This document shows positions 56,001-64,000 of a DNA stretch of 64,000 bases, in pieces. The position numbers and the translations under genes were made by a program. Below the pieces are notes generated by a model. That model did no database searches, had not been told where the DNA came from, and worked only from the letters and a program-made list of their open reading frames with translations. Origin of the DNA: Ochotona curzoniae (taxonomy: Eukaryota > Chordata > Mammalia > Lagomorpha > Ochotonidae). Every line of letters starts with the position of its first letter. Positions within the stretch are counted from its first letter, which is position 1. The stretch covers positions 6,448,001 to 6,512,000 of the forward strand of contig NW_024466459.1 of assembly GCF_017591425.1 (NCBI RefSeq), written 5' to 3'.

Positions 56001-58234
56001 AACATCCAGTTCTTGTTCTGATGTTCAGATGATTCATCAGAGACCACCCCGTGCAGAAGGGCAGGGCAGGACTTAGGGACCCATGGTTCTAACTCAAGGT
56101 CCACCGCTCACCTCTGGCCTCCCCCACCCAGGGTGGACAGGCCATACCTGTGTGATGACTCCTCCACAGTTTAAAAGCGGCCAAGACAGACTGTCACACC
56201 AACACGCAGAAGAAGCTCATGCCATCCCACACGGTCCTTTGCCCTCTGCCCTGACGCTTTTGTTATTGCTGTTCATCTGTGTTTTGGCACCGGTAGATTC
56301 ACAGTGCAGGCATGGAAGTGCCCCATCCCCGAGAGGAGACCCATCAGAGCAGGATGCAGGAGGGCCCCAGTGAGAACGAAACAGGAAGGTGAGGTCCTCC
56401 TCTGGATGACTCAGAGCAGGGCAAAGGAGACTTCTGGAATTTTCCTGAGGAGCACCAACATGGCGTTCCTGGCAGACGCAATTAGGGAATGTCACAAGCC
56501 AAAGACCTGAGGCCATCCCATATCTTCCCAGGAATCAGGGCGCACCCCAAAGTGGTGCCTTGGACTGTCTTTTCCAACCACTATCTGTTCTTCTTCTCTG
56601 AAAAGCAGAGGGCCCATAAAGACAGCTTCAGAGCTGAGCCTGCAAAATCGAAAACGTAGACATAAATAGCAAACAGTGAGGCAAGGCAGAAAAAGACCTG
56701 TTCAAAGGGACAAGCAAATGGAGCTACAATTCCACACCACAAGCAAACGAGAGCATATAGAACACACACACACACGCACACTCACACACACGCATGCTCT
56801 CTAAGAGCCACAACGATGGGACTGCATTTATTTTCTCAGTGTTATTTAACCAGCTTGGGAAACAAAACCCTGAAATGAATGCCAAGATAACAGAGATGGC
56901 AGTAAGAATTTCCCTGTAATAATTATCTTACTATCTGCCTATCTAAGATCAACAAACATGCAAAGATTGACAGGTTAAGATGTTTAGGTTAGTCTGAGCT
57001 CCCATAAACCATTTTAAGTTTTCTAGGACAGGAGAACATTCTAAGACAAACAAGCTTCTTTCCATTTTCCCACTTTCAAATCTTGTCCTGCCTGCCCTCT
57101 AAATCTTTCTCTGCAAACTAGGTCCAGGAGGCATTTTTGTCTTTACAGGGTATCACCAGGTTGGTTGGCACCGGCACAGGTGATGCCTAACAAGTGAGGA
57201 AAAGAGGAAATATTTACAACAGTCAGATCAGCTTCAGTATAAAGCACTCAAGAAAAGGATATGGCCTCATGCTGGGACTGCCACTGCCCCATGCTTACCC
57301 ACCTCTCAGATTTGGGTCTCCCAGTGCTCCTGACCCCTTGTTGTCAAGTAGGGGAATGGATGAACAGGACGTGGAGAGGAGCCTGGGCCTGCTTGGTGAA
57401 TTCCTGCTCCAAGGGGAAAGAATTCATTCATAAAGAGCAGCCTCCAACTGGGTGATCAGAGGGAGGCAGACAAAGGAGCATGCGGAGGAAGGGCTTCAAG
57501 AGGTGTTCTTGGAAATGGGAGGGATTGATGTGGATTGATGCACAGAACACCTGCACGGAGATTGGCGGTGATGGAGACAGCTGCAGGCTCTGTCAGAATG
57601 AAATGGACCAATTCTGCCGAGTAGTGAAGATCATGTTTTTTTTAATGGATGTCGGTTTGGAATTGGTGTTTATTTGCATGTGGCTCTGGATAGAAACAGA
57701 ACAGAAATGGCCTGATCTATGTGAATTGCAAGAATTGAATGATCTGCCTTAAGCAATTTCCATTATAATTTGTACCCTACCATTCTCAACACCGCCTTCT
57801 TTGGAGGAAAAACAGCAGCACAAGAACAGCAGTTGCCCGTGGACTTCACAAAGACCCTACTGCCACAGTTAACCAGAAAAAAAAAAAAAAAGGACTGCCA
57901 GTTAGAGCTCCCACCTGGCTGGTCCTGTTCTACGTAATGTCATAATAGCGACAAAAGGAGCAACATTCCTTTGTCCCTGTAGCTACTTCGTGGTGAAGAT
58001 AGAGCATCCACAAAGAGTAAATTCTACATAGAGCTTGTCATCCAAGGGTCAGCACTGAGAGAAGTCAAGGGGGTAACCGAGCAGCCAAGGAGCTGAACGT
58101 TCAAATCCACGTCCTCACTCCTTCAAAGTAGCTCAGCGTGTCAGCCACAGGAGTGTCCCAAGGGAAACATTCCAGACAGCAGGTGTCAAGGCCCTGAGAC
58201 AAGAGCTTGCCAACCGTTTTGGAGGAAGCTACAG
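56001..58234. other. unassigned non-coding sequence
   Basis: No repeat except a (CA)n-rich tract at 56762-56792 and an A15 run at about 57876-57891. The largest frames (56217-56516 minus, 57480-57752 plus) carry no recognised domain. Confidence 0.4.
56762..56792. repeat. (CA)n microsatellite, interrupted
   Basis: ACACACACACACAC followed by GCACACTCACACACAC. Confidence 0.88.
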
Positions 58235-58490
58235 AAGGGGCTGGCGTTTGGCGCACTGCCTAAGACACTGCTTGGGAAACTTTCCACTTGTCGTTGAGGT
58301 CTTGGCTCCTCCTCTTCCAATACAGCTCCCTGTTGATGCACGCTGTGCGAGGGCAGCACCATGTGCAAGGCCTGGGTTGCATTCCAAGTTCATGCTTGCA
58401 TGTGGGAAACGAATCAAAGAGATGAAAAATATTTGCCCATCTACCTACCTACTTAGCCATCTAATCTCTGTCTCGCAAATAAAATGAAAC
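58235..58490 (+). mobile_element. C-SINE, old
   Basis: GGGGCTGGCGTTTGGCGCAC head, TAAGACACTGCTTGGG, GGTCTTGGCTCC, ACAGCTCCCTGTTGATGC, CTACCTACCTACTTAGCC in place of the pyrimidine stretch, and CAAATAAAATG tail. Confidence 0.8.
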
Positions 58491-58770
58491 CATAACAAAT
58501 ACAGGCAGGCAAATGAAAGACTCTGATATAAAGATTTTATAATTTTCAAAGTTTCCTTTCTTCGTAAGAATCAATTCCATAGAACTACTGTGGAGTAACT
58601 GCTGGAAATGCCCCTGGTCATTGGGTAGCTAGTCAATAAAATCTATGAAGAAACTCTTTTTGTCATATTGCTTACAAGTCAGAAGATAAGTGTTCCTTCT
58701 GAAATCAAAATATGGAGGAAGTTACACAGCTGTCTAGCCTGGTGACAAAAAGCTACCATAAAAACGGCAA

Positions 58771-58935
58771 TAAATTCTCACTCCAGTTCCACTGCTTACC
58801 AAGTGTATAAACCCGGATAAGCTACTCAACATGTCTAAGTCTCCTCTGTGCCATCTGTGAAATGGGGGAATAATATCTGTCATTCAGAGTTGTGTGGACT
58901 AAACGAAACACTGAGAATAATGAAAGATAATAACC
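58771..58935 (+). mobile_element. MIR
   Basis: CACTGCTTACCAAGTG, GATAAGCTACTCAACATGTC, TCTGTGAAATGGGGGAATAAT, GAGTTGTGTGGACTAAACG. A clear sense-strand MIR core. Confidence 0.85.
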
Positions 58936-59009
58936 AAAGTTCAAATGAAAAGGCCCAGCATGCTTAAGGACACTGCAAAGCTGGTTCTCTACTCTTCAGT
59001 CCATCCTTG

Positions 59010-59145
59010 CAAGACTAGAAAATGACATTACTATGCCCATTTTACAGATTAAGGGACTAAGACCAGAAAATGTGCCCGTGGGCCCATAACTAGTAAATTA
59101 TGACATCCGGCTTTGAATTCGGCAGTCTGACAACGGAGTCTGAGC
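59010..59145 (-). mobile_element. MIR, antisense
   Basis: ATGCCCATTTTACAGATTAAGG, ACTAAGACCAGAAAATGTGCCC, GGCTTTGAATTCGGCAGTCTG. Opposite orientation to the MIR at 58771-58935. Confidence 0.82.
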
Positions 59146-61022
59146 TGACAATTACCAAATTGTCAATCGCCTCCTGCTGTCCCTGACGCAAAATTAAATA
59201 AATGGCAGCAGATGTTACTGCGGCTGATGTTATTATTAATAGGAGACCATTTCGAAGAAGAAACTCCTTTGGAAGCAAAGCACAAATTTGACAAAGCACA
59301 AATTAAAATAATAAGGCTGGCAGGGCTAGGGACGGATACACTCATCACCAGGGCTACACAATGAAAAGATCTGCCAGCCAGATCCTTGGTTTGCAAACCT
59401 TAGGACAATGAGTCACAGATGTGAGTCATGGTATCCAGCCCAGGGAGACATTCAGCTTCACTCCAGTCCAAGATAGCCTAAGTTTGCAAAGACCAAGTCT
59501 TTTTAAAAATGCATTGTGAAGGTTCTTTCAGTCTGGTTGGTTTCTCGCTAACCCTAAACAGAATGAATGTTAGCGGCTCCTTACCTTCCTGCCTGAAGTG
59601 TGAAATAAAAGTAACCTAAACCAGCAACTGCATTTCCCCAAAGGCGAGGACCCCACCCCACTCCACATCATAGTCCCTCCTCACCACACACCATGTGCTT
59701 GCTGCCTGTCTTGCTTTTCATCACTCCAGTAAGTTTGTACAGATGGTTTTCTGAATTGAGTCCTTTTTAAATAATTCACATTACAAAGTTGGTTTTTCTC
59801 TTCTCCTGCCAGCTCTAAGTAGGACTGCTTCTGTCTGCTTTCTTTAACTCATAGTCCCAGTGAATCTTTCTATATGCCACACACACGCGTGCGTACACAC
59901 ACACACTCACGCACATGTGTTCTAGAAATTACTCCTCCATCAGGGCACCAAGAGCCAGTAAGAAGTATCATCCCAATACTTAAGCCGTTCTTTAGCTTCC
60001 TCAAAAAAAAATAGAATCTTCTAATAGCAAAGTTTCCCTTATACTATGTAAAGAAATCTTGTGCCATCTAATGAGTTTTCCAGTAAGAAAATTCCAAATG
60101 GGTATTGGGATTAGAGAGCATAAACAAGAAAGCTCCTGGAAGTTTTCTGGTGCACAGAGATGCCCGCGCTTCTCAGCCCAGACTATGCTGGTCCCCCTCC
60201 CCCATAACCTGCCTTGATTCCCTTTAGTGAGCAGTTAATGGGCATATTATTGGCACACGCCTTCCTACATGCACACTCACAGCCCCAAACAGGTTACAGG
60301 CAGGTAAGCACTGGTTAAACAAATCAATTCCCTCCTTTCAGCCAGAAAGTACTGTTTTCTACTTAGCTTTGCCTGCCTTTACTTTCCTATGTTTTTAACT
60401 GCAAGAATGAAAGAAGATACAGAATCAAGTCTTCTGTAAACCCAAGACCGTTTGCAAATGGACCTCAAGAGAGAACCACACAACTGCCGGCACGGATATG
60501 ATGCCTAGGATGTGTTAGCAGCAGCCACTGGGGAGCCTGAGTTCTGCCCACCACAAGGAACTCATGCCTTCCTGATCCCCATGCAGAAAGAAGCCCTGAT
60601 CTTCCGTGTCATTTGTCCTCTTATGCTCATCTTGTCAACTACGTATTGCTGGCTCCACCCCCGTTCACCCAACTTGTGTGAGGTTTGGTGGGTAATTTAA
60701 TGAAGATGGAAGCAGTTAGCAAAGTAAAAGCCAGGAAGGTCCTCAACGGGATACCTGGATTCAAACTGGATTTTCTTGATGCAAGATGGAGTTTCTGCCA
60801 AACTCCCTGTGCCTGCTCATTTTCCTCCTGCTTGAGGAGGCTGAGAAAAGTAGTCAAGTGGTAGTTAGCAGTGTCAGAAGTCAAGACGCATTACTCCTTC
60901 AAGAACCCAAGGTTTTCTAAACAGAGTCCGTGCTGCTGTGGAGGTTTCCTCTCACCCACTCTCCTTTCGTCTTCTTGCTGAGTGTGTTGAGTAAAGCAGT
61001 GAGCTGTGGTTTTCTTCTGCAG
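59146..61022. other. unassigned non-coding sequence
   Basis: A short (CA)n-like tract near 59880-59905 and an A9 run near 60002. No repeat family or coherent exon was seen before the acceptor-like tract at 61005-61022. Confidence 0.4.
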
Positions 61023-61082
61023 GCCAAGGCAAGCAAGCTGTACGCCACTTGGAGTGCTGAAAGGCCCCTGGGTCACCTCATG
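61023..61082 (+). other. candidate 60-bp exon (unverified)
   Basis: The acceptor GTGGTTTTCTTCTGCAG is followed by a 60-bp (20-codon) segment that is open in one frame and ends CATG before GTATGC. It is in phase, but short. Confidence 0.17.
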
Positions 61083-61444
61083 GTATGCAATGAATCAGAA
61101 ACTTACAGGATATCGATTCACATTCGGGACATATTAAAATGGATAAGCAATCCCTGTTGTGATTTTCATTTCCAGCTTTTTTTTTTAATGCCTGCATCCA
61201 ACTCTTATTGCATTAATGTATCCAGCTAAATGCTATTATAAGTAATCTAGGCAGAATCTTATGTTTAGATTCAATCCTTCTTGTAAGACGCTATCTCATT
61301 CCAGAGAGTATTCTTCCAGAAAACTTTTTAAAATATATTTGTGTCTTTCTTATATGAGGCTGCTAGTAAATATTGGGGAAGGGAAGGTACAGAAAAAGAA
61401 AACATAACCTAATATATTTGGCCCTAAGCATAAGACTAGAGACT
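61083..61444. other. unassigned non-coding sequence
   Basis: AT-rich, no repeat recognised. Confidence 0.4.
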
Positions 61445-61690
61445 AGGTAGGGTGGCTAATTTTAATCCGCCAACTTGTCAGGGTCACAGAATGCCTGGAT
61501 GTTTGATGCAACATTTCCTGAATACTTCTGTGATGGTGTTTTCGGATGAGTTTAGCATTTAAATAGACCGATAAGTATAGTACATCACCCTTGCCAACAG
61601 GAGAGGGCCTGGCACTAACGCAGTCATTTGAAGGTCTGACTAGAACAAAGCACCTGCTGTTGCCATATGAAGGATGCAACCCCTCCTGCC
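61445..61690 (+). mobile_element. MLT2-type (ERVL) LTR fragment
   Basis: GGCTAATTTTAATCCGCCAACTTG, CACAGAATGCCTGGATG, GTGATGGTGTTTTCGGATGAG, TTAGCATTTAAATAGACCG, TTTGAAGGTCTGACTAGAAC follow the 5' half of an MLT2-like ERVL LTR in sense orientation. Old, no internal region. Confidence 0.75.
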
Positions 61691-61702
61691 TGACAACTTT
61701 AG

Positions 61703-61736
61703 TTGTTTGTTTGTTTGTTTGTTTGTTTGTTTGTTT
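61703..61736. repeat. (GTTT)n microsatellite at a SINE tail
   Basis: About eight GTTT units on the plus strand. It forms the A-rich tail side of the antisense SINE that follows. Confidence 0.93.
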
Positions 61737-61950
61737 TGAGAAATAGATAGACCAAGCTCCCATCTGCTGATTCAATCCTCAAATGACCACAAGACAGCAC
61801 TGGGTCAGGTCACAGCTAGAAGCTGGCATCTCCCTCCACGTCTCCCTCGGAGGTGATGGAAATACAACCATGTTGGCAATCACTGTTTCCTCCCAGGATC
61901 CACATCCACTGGAATTTGGAGGAGAGTCATTCATAACTCATTCAAGAAAA
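61737..61950 (-). mobile_element. C-SINE, old, antisense
   Basis: CCATCTGCTGATTCAATCC, AAATGACCACAAGACAGC, ACAGCTAGAAGCTGGCATC, ACGTCTCCCTCGG. The head half is decayed. Confidence 0.75.
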
Positions 61951-62224
61951 TTTTACCTGGGCACAAGCTTGGTCCTTCTCCTACACACATCTGTGATCTC
62001 TTCAGCACCTGTTTGAACTGCTTCGTCCCTCCCTTTAGAAAGTGGAAAGCTAAGACAGGCAGAAAGCCATGGCTCCCTAGGGATGAAGGTCATTGGTTTG
62101 CACATGGGAGGAGCACAGAAGTCACAAAGAAGCACAGGCAATCCTGTAAGCCAGAATTTCTTTCAACCGTAACTGTTCCTCTGTCATACGTCCTCTATAC
62201 AAGCATTGGTGAACTTTGACAATA

Positions 62225-62370
62225 TGCATTGCTTTACACTGGCCAAGCATTCCTTTCCAAATGTTTGCATATCATTAACTCATTTAATGTTTGGGCCAAA
62301 TCTTAATAGCAGGTATTGTAATCCCCTTTTTTATAGAAGGCAGAATAGACCTGAGTCAAGAAGTTCACTC
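62225..62370 (-). mobile_element. MIR/L2-like fragment, antisense
   Basis: GCATATCATTAACTCATTTAATG, AATAGCAGGTATTGTAATCCC, ATAGAAGGCAGAATAGACC. Diverged. Confidence 0.55.
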
Positions 62371-62465
62371 AATTCCATGCCATTAATATACAGCAGAGAA
62401 TTCTGCTTCTTAAAAATTACTGTTTACTCAAAAAGGGGGCAAAAACAATTATAAGATTATTTCAT

Positions 62466-62745
62466 TTTCTTTTTATAAGATTCACTTATTTTTATTGAAA
62501 AGGCAGATGTGCAGAGAGAAGGAGAGACAGAGAGAAAGATCTTTCATCTGCTGGTTTACTCCCAAAGTGGCTGCTACAAAGCTGAGCTGGTTCAAAGCAA
62601 GGAGTCAGGAGCTTCTTCCCAGTCTCCCAATTGAGTGCATGGTCCTAAGGATATGGTCCATCCTCTGCAGCTTTTTCAGGCCACAGAGCAAGAGCTGGAT
62701 GGGAAGCAGAGCAGCCAGGACAATACACAGGAGATCCTGGCAGTT
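62466..62745 (-). mobile_element. C-SINE, antisense, head truncated
   Basis: AAGATTCACTTATTTTTATTG tail, AGAGAGAAGGAGAGAC, CTGCTGGTTTACTCCC, GGAGTCAGGAGCTTC, GAGCTGGATGGGAAGC. The B-box and head region is missing. Confidence 0.88.
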
Positions 62746-62930
62746 GTAACAGGAGGATTAGCCATTTCTCCAGATTCAGGAATATTTCATTTTCCGAGTT
62801 CTAATCTTCCCCGTGACTGGGTGAAAAAAACAATTTTTTTAGCTCACTTCCTTTTATTTTGAGTTAATTTTCTTGGTTATATATTAAGAATATCTTCCTC
62901 CAAGGAGAATCAGGATTCTTTTTTTCTTTC

Positions 62931-63340
62931 TGTTTGTATTTATTTTGTTGATAATCTTTACATAGTTGATTAGGGCGTCAAGGGTCAAAGGCTAGAAGAG
63001 TGGGTGAGACCATTGTTATCACTTTCTGGTTTTTCCTTCTTGCCTCTGGGGGGTAGGGGAGCAATAAGGGAAAAAGCCACATCCAACCTCCCAACCAGGG
63101 TCCCTCATGCGGGGTCTGCTACGAGGGCTCCGCTCAAGTGGCTTTGATAGCTCAGCAGTTCTGAATGGCTGCTAATCTCGCCACTCCAAGCACGATGAAA
63201 TCTCTCCAGGTTCCACTGGCTGACATAGTCCACCTTAGAGTCTCTATTTGCTTAGGTTTTCACTGTTAACCTTTGGCTGGGGTAATCTATAAATTTGACT
63301 CTCCAGTGAAAAATAATAAATAAACCTAAAAAAAAAACCC
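62931..63340 (+). other. A-tailed retroposon-like unit, family unknown
   Basis: About 400 bp of fairly undecayed-looking sequence ends GTGAAAAATAATAAATAAACC and an A10 run. Flanks show similar T-rich text (GATTCTTTTTTTCTTTCTGT at about 62911-62930 and GATTTTTTTTATCTCC near 63343), a possible imperfect target-site duplication. It has no C-SINE head or body. Possibly part of an L1 3' UTR or an uncatalogued retroposon. Confidence 0.35.
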
Positions 63341-63559
63341 TGATTTTTTTTATCTCCTCCTGTCCAGGATTTTGTGGTGAAAAGTCACTCTATTCTTATG
63401 CTAGGAGCCTAGCACCTTGTGAAACAGCATGTAGTAGCATTTGAGAGAAAAGGCTTAATGTTCTCTTCCTCATGTTCTGCGCCCCTCCAAAAAAAATAAA
63501 ACAGAAGAGGAGACGGCATGAACATTTCTTTGCAGATTTAAACAACTTCTCTCTGACAT

Positions 63560-63740
63560 GTGCTTACAGTGGGCCTTGTACCAGGTGAGAGCACATGCTT
63601 TATTTCACTCGATTTTCACAGTGACACTATGAAAAAGGATGATTCCAGCCATTTACTGGAGAAGAAGCTGCAGCTCGGCAGAATTAAGTGATTCAGCCCA
63701 AGGTCACCACGCGGTTGAAACAGCAGAACGCTTGGTGCAG
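63560..63740 (-). mobile_element. MIR, antisense
   Basis: TTATTTCACTCGATTTTCACAG, AGCCATTTACTGGAGAAGAAGC, AATTAAGTGATTCAGCCCAAGG, ACTCCCGGCTTTC follow the reverse-complement MIR order. Confidence 0.78.
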
Positions 63741-64000
63741 ACTCCCGGCTTTCCTTGGGACTTCCTGTGGCTCCAAATGGATGTAGCGTGTGCTGTTTCT
63801 CAGACAGCATTTCCATGAGCCTCAGACAAACAAGTTTCGGAGTTCCCAAACCCTCAGAGCTGTGAAGGGGAGTCTTTGCTACATTCTCGTATCCTTTAAG
63901 GCATCAAAAAGCAAGCAAACAACCCACCAACCAAAATGCCCGTGTCACTTTGAGGGTCCCCTGAGTTTTGAAGCCCTATCAGACCCTCTCTAATTGTCCA
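63741..64000. other. unassigned non-coding sequence
   Basis: Nothing recognised up to the window edge. Confidence 0.4.

Overview
This window reads as ordinary mammalian nuclear DNA, most likely from a lagomorph and probably a pika (Ochotona) rather than a rabbit or hare. The key evidence is more than 30 copies of a tRNA-derived SINE of the lagomorph C-repeat type. Its younger copies share a head reading roughly GGTAGCCTAGCGGCTAA, a body with CCATATGGG and CTCCCTGCTTGTGGCCTGG, a CT-rich stretch and an AATAAATAAATCTT tail. The body differs from the leporid C repeat as I remember it, so the genus call is an inference. Remnants of a lagomorph-like L1 3' UTR fit the same picture.

I find no gene with convincing multi-exon coding structure. 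Most open frames of 60-170 codons lie in SINEs, L1 pieces or microsatellites, or are the lengths expected by chance. The window is best described as intergenic or deep-intronic, repeat-rich sequence. It also contains ancient MIR and L2 fragments, MaLR and MLT2-type LTR pieces, mariner-like and palindromic MITEs, and several microsatellites that grew out of SINE tails.

Layout: 1-6 kb has scattered C-SINEs. 6.4-8.2 kb is mostly non-repeat, with a protein-like minus-strand frame (6573-6869), a conserved-looking AT-rich block and a small GC-rich patch. 8.4-17.9 kb has old L1, L2, MIR and mariner remnants, plus splice-site pairs near 16.35-16.56 kb. 18-23.5 kb is the most interesting stretch. It is almost free of young SINEs and holds a 77-bp near-identical inverted repeat pair, a 150-bp divergent direct repeat pair and a 270-bp candidate exon. 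23.7-27.5 kb is SINE-rich and includes a probable decayed retrocopy on the minus strand. 27.5-36 kb is mostly repeat-poor apart from an L1 3' UTR carrying a 65-bp tandem duplication. 36-48 kb contains the densest C-SINE cluster (37.2-40.3 kb). 48-64 kb has spaced SINEs, LTR fragments, MIRs and an unidentified A-tailed retroposon-like unit near the end.

Nothing suggests a microbial, viral or plasmid origin, and I saw no CRISPR array or operon. Among structural RNA genes I recognised no U6, Y RNA, 5S or intact tRNA gene by eye. The findings are therefore candidate exons, unexplained local duplications and repeat biology rather than a new enzymatic system.
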